From the NCBI RefSeq assembly GCF_900156305.1, contig NZ_FTPL01000005.1:124001-188000 (forward strand): DNA of 64,000 nt. Direction: 5' to 3'. Origin of the DNA: Edaphobacillus lindanitolerans. GTDB lineage: Bacteria; Bacillota; Bacilli; Bacillales_A; Planococcaceae. A program made the position numbers and the translations under genes. Below the pieces are notes generated by a model. The model worked only from the letters and a program-made list of their open reading frames with translations. It was not told where the DNA came from and made no database searches. Below, one piece after another: positions 25,652-34,876 of the stretch; the stretch's first letter is position 1, and every line of letters begins with the position of its first letter.

Positions 25652-25679
25652 ATCTTAGCATGTACTCCGGAGAAGTCAA
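25652..25679 (-). promoter_or_regulatory. Promoter of the T-box–aminotransferase–serA operon
   Basis: TTGACT (25679–25674) and TAAGAT (25657–25652) have a 16-base spacer on the minus strand, placing the start just before the leader. Confidence 0.65.
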
Positions 25680-25961
25680 CCCTTTTCCTTCGTTCGGGAT
25701 TAAGAAATTATTGAGGGGAAAAGGGTGGGAATTCAGAGAAACATTGATGAAACACGATTGTAAACGTTTTTATGAACAGATAACATTCGTGTTTATTGAT
25801 GGGCTGCTGAGGGGGCGGGGAAGGTTTCCGCACGGGTCTGACAGGGATCAAGTCAACGTCCGGCGAGCAATGGATCGGGTCGGATTTTCCGGTTGCTTGA
25901 GTTCCCTTCAAAACGGGAATACCTAAGCCGATCACTTTTTATCCGGAAAGGGGAAGATTTT
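25680..25961. other. Intergenic region between serine operon and DUF1269 gene
   Basis: No gene seen. TGTAAACGTTTTTA at 25759–25772 differs from the CcpA operator pattern (TGWAANCGNTNWCA) only near its end, a possible weak cre site. Confidence 0.3.
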
Positions 25962-26585
25962 GTGGAAAACGTAGTCATCAGTTATTTCCGTGTGGAAAGC
26001 GAGGCGTTCCAGGCGCTTTCCGAACTCAAAAAGCTGTCTGAATATGAGGATGAAGCGGTCCTCTCCCAGGTCGGGGTGCTGAAGAAGGAACACGGCAACA
26101 TCCTGCTGAAGGATTCGTTCGATACGGGCAAGGTTTCGGCGGATGATACGCTGATCGGCAGCATCGTCGGGGGACTGGCCGGAATTATCGCCGGCCCGCT
26201 CGGCGTGCTTCTCGGCGTCGGCATCGGCGGCTCTGTCGGACTGCTTGCCGATGCGGCCGACATGAAGAGGGAAGCCGGCCTGTTCTGGTCGATGACGCTG
26301 CGCATGAAAGACGGGGACGTGGCCATCGTCGCGGTTGTCCAGGAAAAGTCGGAGGAACCGCTCAACCGCATATTCGGCAAGTTCGAAACAGTGGTCGAGC
26401 GATACCCGGCGGCAGAAATCCAGGAAGAGATCGAACATGCGCGCGAGGTGCAGGACGATCTTGAAAAACAGGCGAGGAACAAGATGGCCGAGGAACGGTC
26501 CGCCATGCGGGAAAAGAAAGTGGACGAATACAAGAAAAAGATGCAGGACGACTTCTTGAAGCTGAAGGAACGGTTCAACGGCTGA
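25962..26585 (+). CDS. DUF1269-family protein
   Basis: A 207-residue protein: an N-terminal ferredoxin-like half (ENVVISYFRVESEAF), a Gly-rich hydrophobic hairpin (IGSIVGGLAGIIAGPLGVLL… about residues 70–100, glycine-zipper-like), and a long charged coiled-coil tail (about 145–205). The start is GTG at 25962 with AAGGGGAAG upstream; the longer frame from 25893 lacks a site. Function unknown; related proteins are often membrane-associated and stress-linked. Confidence 0.75.
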   Translation: MENVVISYFRVESEAFQALSELKKLSEYEDEAVLSQVGVLKKEHGNILLKDSFDTGKVSADDTLIGSIVGGLAGIIAGPLGVLLGVGIGGSVGLLADAADMKREAGLFWSMTLRMKDGDVAIVAVVQEKSEEPLNRIFGKFETVVERYPAAEIQEEIEHAREVQDDLEKQARNKMAEERSAMREKKVDEYKKKMQDDFLKLKERFNG

Positions 26586-26593
26586 ACCAGAGA

Positions 26594-26625
26594 TGGCCCC
26601 GGACAGGATTCCGGGGCCTCTTCCT
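26594..26625 (+). terminator. Terminator after the DUF1269 gene
   Basis: GGCCCCGG…CCGGGGCC with an eight-base loop is followed by a mixed T/C tract. Confidence 0.7.
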
Positions 26626-26716
26626 CTTGTGGCAAATAATCGGTGTCGCGGAGCATCCTGATATACAATGAAAATGGCCCTGTCACAGGGCGGAACACTT
26701 TTTGGGAGTGGCATTC

Positions 26717-27757
26717 ATGCTGGAGTTCATCAAGCGGCAAACCGAATATTTGTTTACAGGGTATTTTGCCGTTGTCATGGCGACGGGCGCGCTGTCGATT
26801 TCCGCTCATCTGCTCGGTTACGGTCGGCTGTCGGCTGCCTTGCTGGCGGTCAATGCGGTCCTGTTCATCCTGCTGTGGGTGCTGACCGGGGCCAGGCTCG
26901 TCTTCCATCCCCGCCGCATGGCAGCGGATATTGGGAATCACATGTCCGGACCCGGATTTTTTACAATTGTGGCCGGGACGGCCGTGTTCGGGAGCGAGCT
27001 CATCGTGATCACGGGCAGGACCGGCCCGTCCGCTTTCCTGTATGGGCTTGCCGCACTCCTGTGGGTGCTCATCATGTATGCTTTTTTCACCGCCGTCATC
27101 GTCCGGGAAGAAAAGCCGGATCTCCCGTCCGGGATCGGCGGGGCATGGCTCATCGCCGCTGTGGCCACACAGTCGCTCTCCATCCTCGGGGTGCTCCTCT
27201 CGGGACACAGCCCGGCGCCCCGGAACTGGGTGTTTGCTTCTCTCTGCATGTTTTATCTCGGATTCATGCTGTATCTGCTCATCATCATTCCGATCTTCCA
27301 CCGGCTCGTCTTCGCAAAGCTGCGTCCGAGGCAGTTTGCGCCGACTTACTGGATCAGCATGGGTGCGGCGGCCATCACGACGCTTGCCGGCTCGATGCTC
27401 ATCACGGAGACGGACGGCGGGGATCTGACCGCCGGAATGATGCCGTTCCTGAAGGGGCTGACGCTCATGGCATGGACCTTCGCGACGTGGTGGATCCCGC
27501 TGCTGGCTTCCTTGGCTGGCTGGCGTTATTTCATCAAGCGGGATCCGATCACATACGATCCCCAGTTTTGGGGGATGGCGTTTCCGCTGGCGATGTACAC
27601 TGCCGCGACCTATCAGCTGGCCGGCGCGGTGGACATGCCGGATCTCCGTGTCCTTTCACGGTGGTTCTTCCCGGTCAGCATCACTGCCTGGGCTCTTTTC
27701 TTTCTCTGGATGTGCCGTCATCTGATCGGGATGCTCATCAGGAGCCGGGACAGATAA
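26717..27757 (+). CDS. TehA/SLAC1-family anion channel or C4-dicarboxylate exporter
   Basis: A 346-residue protein with ten hydrophobic helices and the early FTGYFAVVMATGALS that typifies the tellurite-resistance/dicarboxylate transporter (TDT) family. Helices come in pairs with short loops; conserved aromatic positions such as FTFATWW-like TFATWWIP are seen in helix 8. The start is the ATG at 26717, four bases after GGGAGTGG. The transported anion cannot be inferred. Confidence 0.82.
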   Translation: MLEFIKRQTEYLFTGYFAVVMATGALSISAHLLGYGRLSAALLAVNAVLFILLWVLTGARLVFHPRRMAADIGNHMSGPGFFTIVAGTAVFGSELIVITGRTGPSAFLYGLAALLWVLIMYAFFTAVIVREEKPDLPSGIGGAWLIAAVATQSLSILGVLLSGHSPAPRNWVFASLCMFYLGFMLYLLIIIPIFHRLVFAKLRPRQFAPTYWISMGAAAITTLAGSMLITETDGGDLTAGMMPFLKGLTLMAWTFATWWIPLLASLAGWRYFIKRDPITYDPQFWGMAFPLAMYTAATYQLAGAVDMPDLRVLSRWFFPVSITAWALFFLWMCRHLIGMLIRSRDR

Positions 27758-27758
27758 A

Positions 27759-27795
27759 TGCCCCTGGCCGGCCGGTGCCGGGTCAGGGGCTTTGC
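27759..27795. terminator. Terminator between the TehA-like gene and tspO
   Basis: GCCCCTGGCCGGC…GCCGGGTCAGGGGC forms a long stem between the convergent genes; T-rich tract after it on the plus strand is short. Confidence 0.6.
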
Positions 27796-27797
27796 CG

Positions 27798-28292
27798 TCA
27801 CTTATTCTTTTCCCAGATCGAGGCATTCAGCGCAAGGGCGTAGGCGACCCAGACGACGTACGGGATCATGAGGACGCCGGCGGTTTTGTCTTCACGCCGT
27901 AACTCGGCCATGGACAGGATGATGGCACCGAGCAGGACGGTCATCTCGACAAGTGCCGTTCCGCGGAGCCTCCATTTGAAGAACAGGAAAGACCAGAGGA
28001 AGTTCAGTCCGAGCTGGATGTCGTAGGCGGTGAATGATCCGGCGCGGCCTTCCTCTCTGCGGGCCTGGCCTGCCCGGTACCGGGCAACGCCCATGACCGT
28101 GTACAGCGAGGTCCAGGCGATCGGGAATGCAGCCTGTGGAGGGGCGAAACCCGGTTTTTCGAGCCGTTTGAATTCATCCTTCGAACTTTTGGCCGTCAAC
28201 AATCCGACAATCGTGCCTCCGATGACCGGGACGGCAATGGCCTGCATGAGTTTCTTTCCGTCGACTTTACCGTTCACTTTAATCAAATCCAT
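27798..28292 (-). CDS. tspO: TspO/MBR-family tryptophan-rich sensory protein
   Basis: A 164-residue protein with five membrane helices: VPVIGGTIVGLL (TM1), KPGFAPPQAAFPIAWTSLYTVMG (signature PPxxxFxxxW), then LGLNFLWSFLFF with the conserved N-x-x-W, and two C-terminal helices ending YVVWVAYALALNASIW. TspO proteins bind porphyrins and take part in stress responses. GAAAGAGGG precedes the ATG. Confidence 0.9.
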   Translation of the reverse strand: MDLIKVNGKVDGKKLMQAIAVPVIGGTIVGLLTAKSSKDEFKRLEKPGFAPPQAAFPIAWTSLYTVMGVARYRAGQARREEGRAGSFTAYDIQLGLNFLWSFLFFKWRLRGTALVEMTVLLGAIILSMAELRREDKTAGVLMIPYVVWVAYALALNASIWEKNK

Positions 28293-28460
28293 TTTCTACC
28301 CTCTTTCCATCTGTTTTATGACAATTTTCCCTCCTATTAAACCTGTAAACAATAAGAATCTTTTCATGTGCCCATTCAGGTGGTAGACTGTTGGAAAAGG
28401 GGTCGTTTTAAAAGGCCGGCGCCGCAGCACATGCCGGCACGAAAGGAAGCGTGTGTCCCA

Positions 28461-29309
28461 ATGGCAGAGATTAATCGTGCGTTGTTTGACTACTTGAAGG
28501 AACATACGGAGGAGATCACGGATGAATGGCTCGCCCGTCGCGACGGAAAGCAAGGATCGATCTATGCTCCGACTGCAGACGGCGTTACGAAACAGGCACT
28601 CCGTGAGCAAAACCGTCTGACGAACCTCGCTCTGGCGACCTGCCTGCTCGGAGACCAGGACCAGTTCGAGAAGCGGAAGGATGAGTGGGCCGAACTGGTG
28701 GCCGGCAGCCGGGTGAAATCCGGCACGCCGATCCACGAAGTTCTCCGGGCGCTCGGTTCTGCTAGGCTCGTCTTCTGGTCCTTCGTGGAAAAATTCATTA
28801 TAGAAAACGACAGCTCCGTGAAACGGGAAGATCTGCTTCGCTGGAGCGAAGAGCTGAACAGCTCTTTTGACGAACTGGTCGTGGCGTTCTCCTCCGAATA
28901 TCATGATTTGATGCAGGGTCGCCTGAAGGCACAGCAAAGCCTGATCGATGAGCTCGGCAGCCCGGTCATCAAAATCGACTGCGAACGGGGAATTCTTCCG
29001 CTCGTCGGCGACATCGATACGAACCGTGCCCAGATCATCAAATCCCTGGTGCCCCTGAGATGTTCACAGGAAGGGATCGTCCAGCTGTTCATCGACCTGT
29101 CCGGGGTCACGATCATCGACACGATGGTCGCCCACCAGTTGTATGAGCTCACCCAAATCCTCGGGCTTCTCGGCATCCGGGCGACGATCACCGGCATCCG
29201 GCCGGAGATCGCCCAGACATCGGTTCACCTCGGTCTGAACTTCTCGGGTCTCGCCACGTACAGTTCCCTCCAGCAAGCGCTCCAAAGCAGTCCGGTTCCA
29301 TGGGATTGA
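28461..29309 (+). CDS. RsbR-like stressosome protein (STAS domain)
   Basis: A 282-residue protein. The N-terminal helical sensor domain (about 1–135) has the non-haem globin look of RsbR paralogues. The C-terminal STAS domain (about 160–275) contains the phosphorylated Thr region DLSGVTIIDT and, earlier, GSPVIKID. In B. subtilis such proteins form the stressosome with RsbS and YtvA and control SigB. GAAAGGAAG lies 11 bases before the ATG at 28461. No RsbS/RsbT genes are adjacent. Confidence 0.88.
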   Translation: MAEINRALFDYLKEHTEEITDEWLARRDGKQGSIYAPTADGVTKQALREQNRLTNLALATCLLGDQDQFEKRKDEWAELVAGSRVKSGTPIHEVLRALGSARLVFWSFVEKFIIENDSSVKREDLLRWSEELNSSFDELVVAFSSEYHDLMQGRLKAQQSLIDELGSPVIKIDCERGILPLVGDIDTNRAQIIKSLVPLRCSQEGIVQLFIDLSGVTIIDTMVAHQLYELTQILGLLGIRATITGIRPEIAQTSVHLGLNFSGLATYSSLQQALQSSPVPWD

Positions 29310-29325
29310 CCGTCCAACGAAGACA

Positions 29326-29348
29326 AGCCGCCGCGTGCGGCTTTTTTC
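29326..29348 (+). terminator. Terminator after the RsbR-like gene
   Basis: A short hairpin AAGCCGC…GCGGCTT is followed by six T. Confidence 0.75.
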
Positions 29349-29492
29349 GTGCCCGGAAAATCAGGGCGGGCAGCGGGACATCATGGGGATCAGGTAATTG
29401 TGCACTGTTTTTCATCGTCCGTCTTATCCCGCCGGAAATTGGGGTATAGGAAAGTCAGAAGTACGATGCAAAGCGCAGGGAGGAAACATTCC

Positions 29493-30356
29493 ATGAAGAC
29501 AAGAGGGAGACGGGGCAGTTCAAATATCGAGGACCGGCGGGGACAGGGCCCCGGTGTCGGGGGGCCGATCGCCATTGGCGGAGGCGGTCTCGGCATCATC
29601 GGAATCATCCTTTTCCTGCTGCTGGGCGGAGACCCGGGAAGCCTGCTCGGCGGCGAAGAGCCGTCGTCCGGTGTCCGGGACGGAGGGTCCGGGGAATATG
29701 CCGGCACCGAGCAGGAAGAAGAGCTTGCCGATTTCGTATCGGTCGTTCTCGCGGATACGGAAGATGTATGGAGTGAGCTGTTCAGGCAGGAGGATATGAC
29801 ATATGAGGATCCGAAGATGGTCCTGTATACGGGAAGCGTTCAGTCGGCATGCGGGCTCAGCAGTGCGGCGGTCGGGCCGTTCTACTGTCCGGGAGACCAC
29901 AAGCTTTACATCGACCTGAGCTTCTACAACGAATTGCAGACTCAGTTCCAGGCACCCGGTGATTTTGCGATGGCCTATGTCGTGGCGCATGAAGTCGGCC
30001 ATCATGTCCAGACACTCCTCGGCATCAGCGATGAAATGGCCAAGGTCCGCCAGCGGGTGAGCGAGGAGGAATACAACAAGTATTCGGTTGCCATGGAGCT
30101 GCAGGCCGATTACCTGGCCGGCGTTTGGGCGAAACATGACCAGGAGAGCGGCTATCTAGACCCGGGCGACTTCGAGGAAGCCCTGCGTGCCGCCAGCGCG
30201 GTCGGCGATGATACGATCCAGCGGCGTGCCCGGGGCTACGCCGTTCCGGAAAGCTTCACGCACGGGACATCCGAACAGCGGATGTACTGGTTCAAGCGGG
30301 GCTACCAGTACGGCGACCTGGATCACGGGGACACGTTCAAGGAACTTGGGCTTTGA
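29493..30356 (+). CDS. YpfJ-family neutral zinc metalloprotease
   Basis: A 287-residue membrane-anchored protease. The N-terminus (MKTRGRRGSSNIEDRRGQG) is the usual basic head, followed by one membrane helix (IIGIILFLLL, about residues 33–45) and an external catalytic domain with AHEVGHH (about residue 168) and a following Glu region ELQADYLAGVWA that completes the zinc site. Cys pair ACGLS…FYCPGD may form a disulfide. GGGAGGAA precedes the ATG at 29493. Substrate unknown. Confidence 0.9.
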   Translation: MKTRGRRGSSNIEDRRGQGPGVGGPIAIGGGGLGIIGIILFLLLGGDPGSLLGGEEPSSGVRDGGSGEYAGTEQEEELADFVSVVLADTEDVWSELFRQEDMTYEDPKMVLYTGSVQSACGLSSAAVGPFYCPGDHKLYIDLSFYNELQTQFQAPGDFAMAYVVAHEVGHHVQTLLGISDEMAKVRQRVSEEEYNKYSVAMELQADYLAGVWAKHDQESGYLDPGDFEEALRAASAVGDDTIQRRARGYAVPESFTHGTSEQRMYWFKRGYQYGDLDHGDTFKELGL

Positions 30357-30361
30357 CAGAA

Positions 30362-30402
30362 AAAACCCGTTGCCGGCTATTAAGCGGCAACGGGTTTTTG
30401 GG
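30362..30402. terminator. Bidirectional terminator between ypfJ-like and dtpT genes
   Basis: AAAAACCCGTTGCCG…CGGCAACGGGTTTTT with a short loop serves both convergent genes. Confidence 0.92.
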
Positions 30403-30414
30403 GTTGAATCCGGA

Positions 30415-31905
30415 TCAATGGGCATTGTTCATGAAACGCACGAGCTTCGGTGCGACCAGGAACAGGATGATCCCGAGTACGATCGACAGTCCGCCGATCG
30501 TACCGAAGTAAAGTGTTTCTGTTTCCGGCGTGTTCAGCTTGACGATCTGTGCGTTGATCGCCTGGGCTGCGGCGTTCGACAGGAACCAGAGGCTCATCGT
30601 CTGTGCAGAGAACGCGGCAGGCGCAAGCCGTGTCGTGGCAGCGAGGCCGACCGGTGACAGGCAGAGCTCGCCGACGACGACGAGGAAGTAACTCAGGACG
30701 AGCCAGAGCGGGTTGACGAGTGCGTCCGCGCCGCCGAGCTGGCCAGGCAGCAGGATGACGAGGAATGACAGCCCTGCAAAGAGAAGACCGATCGAGAATT
30801 TCTTCGGAATCGACGGCTGGCGGTCACCGAGCTTCACCCAGAGCCATGCGAACACAGGCGCAAGCGTGATGATGAAGAGCGGGTTCAGTGACTGGAACCA
30901 GGCCGGCGAAATGTGGAAGCCGAATGCATCCAGATCCGTCCGCTTGTCCGCAAACCGGGCGAGGATTGTGGATCCCTGCTCCTGGATGGCCCAGAACATG
31001 ACGGCTGCGATGAACAGCGGAATGTACGCGAGAAGCCGCGATTGCTCGGCAGACGTCGTTTTCGGGCTGCGGTACATGACGATAAAGTAAATCGTCGGAA
31101 TCAAGATACCGAGAACGCCGACGAGTGCGACCATGCCTTCGATCGTCACCCAGCCCCTTGGAATCATGACAGCGAGTGCGATGCCGATGACCGCTGCGGC
31201 GACGACAATGTAAATGCCCCACTTTTTCTTCTCCTCGGAAGAGAGCGGGTTTGGAACTTGTGTTCCGGCAAGGCCGAGGTTCTTCTTCTTCGTGATGAGG
31301 AAGAGGACGAGCCCGATGAACATTCCGACCGCTGCGACTCCGAAGCCGAGGTGGAAGCTTTTCTTCATGAGTTCGCCGACAATCAGAGGCGAGATGAACG
31401 CCCCGAGGTTGATCCCCATGTAGAAGATGCTGAAGCCGGCATCGAGGCGGTTGTCGCCTTCCGGATAGATATCCCCTACGATCGTCGAGACGTTCGGCTT
31501 CAGAAGTCCGGTCCCGATGACGATGAGCACCATGGAGATGAAGAACATTGTAAGCTGGCCGGGAATGGCGAGCGCAATGTGTCCAAGCATGATGAACACT
31601 CCGCCGAAGAACACGGCGCGGGATGTTCCGAACACCCGGTCGGCAAGCCAGCCGCCGATGATTCCGGACATATATACGAGAGAGCCATAGATGGACATGA
31701 TTGACAGGGCCAGTGGTTCGCTTAGGCCGAGGCCGCCGTTTTTCACTTCATAATACATATAGAAAACGAGGATGGCCCTCATTCCATAGTAAGAAAAGCG
31801 CTCCCAAAACTCAGTGAAGAACAGTGTAAACAGGCCCTTCGGATGGCCGAAGAATCCTCTTTGCGGGACACTTGCCGCAATTTCCTGTTTGGTCAGGCGT
31901 GACAT
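30415..31905 (-). CDS. dtpT: Proton-dependent di/tripeptide transporter (POT family)
   Basis: A 496-residue POT transporter with about 14 membrane helices. It shows the family motif ExxERFSYYG as EFWERFSYYGMRAIL (about residues 34–48) and the second signature FSIFYMGINLGAF. It imports small peptides with protons. AAGGAGG lies eight bases before the ATG. A good promoter (31933–31962) with an embedded cre-like sequence lies upstream. Confidence 0.94.
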   Translation of the reverse strand: MSRLTKQEIAASVPQRGFFGHPKGLFTLFFTEFWERFSYYGMRAILVFYMYYEVKNGGLGLSEPLALSIMSIYGSLVYMSGIIGGWLADRVFGTSRAVFFGGVFIMLGHIALAIPGQLTMFFISMVLIVIGTGLLKPNVSTIVGDIYPEGDNRLDAGFSIFYMGINLGAFISPLIVGELMKKSFHLGFGVAAVGMFIGLVLFLITKKKNLGLAGTQVPNPLSSEEKKKWGIYIVVAAAVIGIALAVMIPRGWVTIEGMVALVGVLGILIPTIYFIVMYRSPKTTSAEQSRLLAYIPLFIAAVMFWAIQEQGSTILARFADKRTDLDAFGFHISPAWFQSLNPLFIITLAPVFAWLWVKLGDRQPSIPKKFSIGLLFAGLSFLVILLPGQLGGADALVNPLWLVLSYFLVVVGELCLSPVGLAATTRLAPAAFSAQTMSLWFLSNAAAQAINAQIVKLNTPETETLYFGTIGGLSIVLGIILFLVAPKLVRFMNNAH

Positions 31906-31932
31906 TCATGTAACCTCCTTTTAGATTTATTT

Positions 31933-31962
31933 ATGATAACCCTTAACGTTTTCAATTGTCAA
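31933..31962 (-). promoter_or_regulatory. Promoter of dtpT with cre-like sequence
   Basis: On the minus strand TTGACA (31962–31957) and TATCAT (31938–31933) are 18 bases apart. Between them TGAAAACGTTAAGG matches 10 of 12 defined positions of the CcpA site, so catabolite repression is possible. The AT-rich remainder of the 230-base gap (to 32138) shows no gene. Confidence 0.5.
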
Positions 31963-32089
31963 AAATAACTTTTACCAATTGATATGTTAAGAATTCACTA
32001 TAAATTGTGATCAATTTACTATATAAGAATAACATAAATTATCAATTAATTTTATGGCAATATATTCATCGAAATGTTTTTGGGTATGG

Positions 32090-32113
32090 AAAAACCCGGC
32101 ATAAGCCGGGTTC
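32090..32113 (-). terminator. Terminator of the M48–ankyrin gene
   Basis: On the minus strand AACCCGGC/GCCGGGTT with a four-base loop is followed by TTTTT. Confidence 0.82.
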
Positions 32114-32138
32114 GTCAATCGTCCGGGCCAGATAATCT

Positions 32139-33428
32139 TCATTGCCCGTTCAATTCATTTTCAAACTCTTCTATCGTCTCCGCACCGAGCGAGTCGAACG
32201 CCGTGTAGCCGCCCGCATCCGTTGCATACGGGTCGGCCCCGTGTTCATAGAGCAGGCGGGCCATTTCGTAGTCTCCGGAATCAAGCGCGGTGATGAGTGC
32301 GGTCGAATGGATGTCTTCGGCATTCGGATCCGCTCCGGCCTCCAGGAGCAGGGCGGCCGCATCGGTGTTTTCATAATATGCGGCATAATGGAGGGGAGTC
32401 GTTCCTTCCGTATCTTCCTCTTCGATGTCCGCCCCTTCTTCAATCAGGGTTTTCAGCTGTCCGAGGTCGCCGTCAATGACCGCCTCCGAGATCGGCGGGG
32501 GTTCCGGATCATTAAAATCATCGAATTCCGGACCGCTGAAGACCGCCGGCAACAGCGTGCCGTAAACGATGCCGCCTCCTGCAAGCGCGGCGGCAGTCCC
32601 GATATAGACCGCGATGAGAATCCCGGCAATGCCGAATGCCCATGCGGTGATCCGGCCGTTGTTCTGGCTGTACCGCGGCGTCCCCTCGACCTCCATGTAT
32701 CCGCCGACCGCCTGTACGCGCTTTGGCAGATTCGGATGGGAAGAGAGGATTTCGCTCAGCCAGACCGCTCCGTTCGACTCGCTCCTGATCTGTTCGAGCC
32801 AGGCATCCCGGTCGACTTCCCGGTACATTTTTTTGCCGGCGCCCAGGAGGGTGAGGGCCCTCATGGAGGCTTCGCCGTCACCCGTGATCCATGCCGCTTC
32901 ACGGTCACAGGTGTATTCGCAGGACCGGCTGTAGGCCTGGGACAGAAACGGGATGAACCTCGCAGGCATGACGAGGATGCTCTTCCAGATATGCCGCCTG
33001 CGGATATGGGCGAGTTCGTGGGCGATGATGAAATCAAGTTCCGCCTGCCCCTCTTCACGGGCAAGTTCAAACGCCTCCGAGTACAGCACCACCATGTTCC
33101 GGCCGAAGAATCGGGCGGCAAACGCGTTCAATGCGCCTTCGGACTGGATGAGGAAAATATCAGGCACGGACCGGAGGCCCATCCGCTCCGACAATTCCGC
33201 CGTTCTTGCGTAGACATCCGGGAACTGGCGCTCGGACAACTGGATGCCATTGCCCCGGATCGAACCGAGCATGAGGGCATTTGACAGCAGGACAAATGCG
33301 AAAATGACGAGTGCGATGGCGATCCCGATGATCGAGATGGCCGCAATCACGTAAAGCAGGACGCTGAAAACCGCCGATAAGACAAAGTAGAGCGTTTCGC
33401 GCGTCGAGGTGAGACCGTGCTGGTTCAT
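32139..33428 (-). CDS. M48-family membrane metalloprotease fused to ankyrin repeats
   Basis: A 429-residue fusion. Residues 1–55 hold two membrane helices. The HtpX-like M48 domain follows, with AHELAH (about residue 135) and the third zinc ligand region EYTCDREAAW. A further hydrophobic segment lies at about 265–300. Residues 315–429 form three ankyrin repeats (GADIEEEDTEGTTPLHYAA, GADPNAEDIHSTALI, GADPYATDAGGYTAF). Typical HtpX ends after the fourth helix, so the ankyrin tail is an addition, perhaps for selecting substrates. A GGGG ribosome site is close to the ATG. Confidence 0.88.
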   Translation of the reverse strand: MNQHGLTSTRETLYFVLSAVFSVLLYVIAAISIIGIAIALVIFAFVLLSNALMLGSIRGNGIQLSERQFPDVYARTAELSERMGLRSVPDIFLIQSEGALNAFAARFFGRNMVVLYSEAFELAREEGQAELDFIIAHELAHIRRRHIWKSILVMPARFIPFLSQAYSRSCEYTCDREAAWITGDGEASMRALTLLGAGKKMYREVDRDAWLEQIRSESNGAVWLSEILSSHPNLPKRVQAVGGYMEVEGTPRYSQNNGRITAWAFGIAGILIAVYIGTAAALAGGGIVYGTLLPAVFSGPEFDDFNDPEPPPISEAVIDGDLGQLKTLIEEGADIEEEDTEGTTPLHYAAYYENTDAAALLLEAGADPNAEDIHSTALITALDSGDYEMARLLYEHGADPYATDAGGYTAFDSLGAETIEEFENELNGQ

Positions 33429-33655
33429 GTAAATCCCCTTTTTCAGTTGTTTAAGTTCCGGCAGTTTCTCTGTGGCCGGAGGCTTTCCCTATAAATGTAG
33501 AGGAGGGGGGCGGGCGCGTCAACAAAGTTTTGGGAAGGCAGGGGTGCCGTAATGCCGGGTGCCGCCTTGACTTGACACGACTGCTGGGATAGACTGAAGG
33601 GTGATTTTGCGCGGTCCGGACAATCGGCCGTGCGACCACCGAAGGGGTTAAAAAT

Positions 33656-34876
33656 ATGCCGAAAATGGACTTTCTGCCGGTCATTCTCGGATCGGACGAC
33701 AATGCATACGGAATGGCTCGCGCCTTCCATGAACAGTACGGCATCAAGAGCATCGTGGCGACAAAAGGCCATCTTCTGTCGACCATGCACAGCAAGATCG
33801 TCGAAAAGCGGATTTATGAACGGTTTGATGAACCGGAAACGTTCGCGGAAAGCCTGCTGGAGCTGAAGGACGAGCTTCTCGGACGGGCGGACAAGCTTCT
33901 GCTCATCGCAAGCAATGAAAACTACGTGGAGCTCGCGGTCCGGGCACGCCCGGTACTCGAGCCGCATTATATCCTTCCATTCGTATCCGAAGAGATGATG
34001 GATGACGTCATCTTCAAAGAGAAATTCTATTCGATGTGCGAGGAATACGGACTCGACTACCCGGGCACGGTCATCTTCAAAAAAGGGATGGACCCGAATA
34101 TGGAGTTGCCGTTCGACTTCCCGGCGGTCGTCAAACCGTCCGATTCGATGCGGTACTTTAATGCCCAGTTCGAAGGAAAGAAGAAGGCCTACATCGTGGA
34201 CGGCAGGGAAGAATTCGTCGATGCCATCAATGCGATCTACGGCTCGACCTACGACGGGACGCTCATCATCCAGGATTACATACCGGGCGGCGACGATACG
34301 ATGTATGTGCTGAACGCCTACTGCGACCGCAATGGCAAAGTTCGCATGATGTGTCTCGGCCACGTCGTCCTTGAAGACCCGACACCGATCCTGATTGGCA
34401 ATTATGTCGGCATCGTCGGTGACCGCAATCAGGAGTTGTATGATCAGTACAGACAGTTCCTCGAAGCGATCGGGTTTACGGGATATGCGAACATTGACCT
34501 GAAGTACGACCGCAGGGACGGCAAATTCAAGATTTTTGAGCTCAACATCCGTCAGGGCCGGAGTTCGTTCTTCGTGACGGCGAACGGCTACAACATGGCG
34601 AAGTATCTCGTCGAAGACCGTGTCTACCACCGGGACAACCCGGTCGTCTACGGGGACAATGAAGTCCTCTGGCATGGCATCCCGCTGAAGATCCTCGTGC
34701 AGTACACGCAGGATCCGAAGCTGAAAGCACAGGTCCGCCGCCTCATCAAAGAAGGCAAGACGGCCTCGACGCTCTATTACAACAAGGACATGAGCCTCAT
34801 CCGGAGGTTCAAGCTGCATTCCTATTACAAGACTTACCATCAGCGGTTTGCGCAGTACTTCAAACCGGAAGCATGA
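33656..34876 (+). CDS. ATP-grasp ligase, D-aspartate ligase-like
   Basis: A 406-residue ATP-grasp protein: N-terminal Rossmann-like part (LPVILGSDDNAYGMARAF), central ATP-binding Lys in FPAVVKPSDS and the hinge LIIQDYIPGGDDT, and the metal site FKIFELNIRQGRSSF (Glu, Asn, about residue 302). It resembles the enterococcal D-aspartate ligase that activates a D-amino acid and joins it to the Lys side chain of the peptidoglycan precursor. A FemABX transferase follows 58 bases later and a racemase lies 4 kb on, supporting a wall role. GAAGGGG precedes the ATG. Confidence 0.75.
   Translation: MPKMDFLPVILGSDDNAYGMARAFHEQYGIKSIVATKGHLLSTMHSKIVEKRIYERFDEPETFAESLLELKDELLGRADKLLLIASNENYVELAVRARPVLEPHYILPFVSEEMMDDVIFKEKFYSMCEEYGLDYPGTVIFKKGMDPNMELPFDFPAVVKPSDSMRYFNAQFEGKKKAYIVDGREEFVDAINAIYGSTYDGTLIIQDYIPGGDDTMYVLNAYCDRNGKVRMMCLGHVVLEDPTPILIGNYVGIVGDRNQELYDQYRQFLEAIGFTGYANIDLKYDRRDGKFKIFELNIRQGRSSFFVTANGYNMAKYLVEDRVYHRDNPVVYGDNEVLWHGIPLKILVQYTQDPKLKAQVRRLIKEGKTASTLYYNKDMSLIRRFKLHSYYKTYHQRFAQYFKPEA

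Noticed and set aside
25645-25926. A 93-codon plus-strand frame MNNLSMYSG… between the serine operon and the DUF1269 gene
   Set aside because: No ribosome site; it overlaps the promoter region of the T-box operon and has no coherent composition.
33443-34840. A 465-codon minus-strand frame opposite the ATP-grasp ligase gene
   Set aside because: The plus-strand product has clear ATP-grasp motifs; the antisense product has none.
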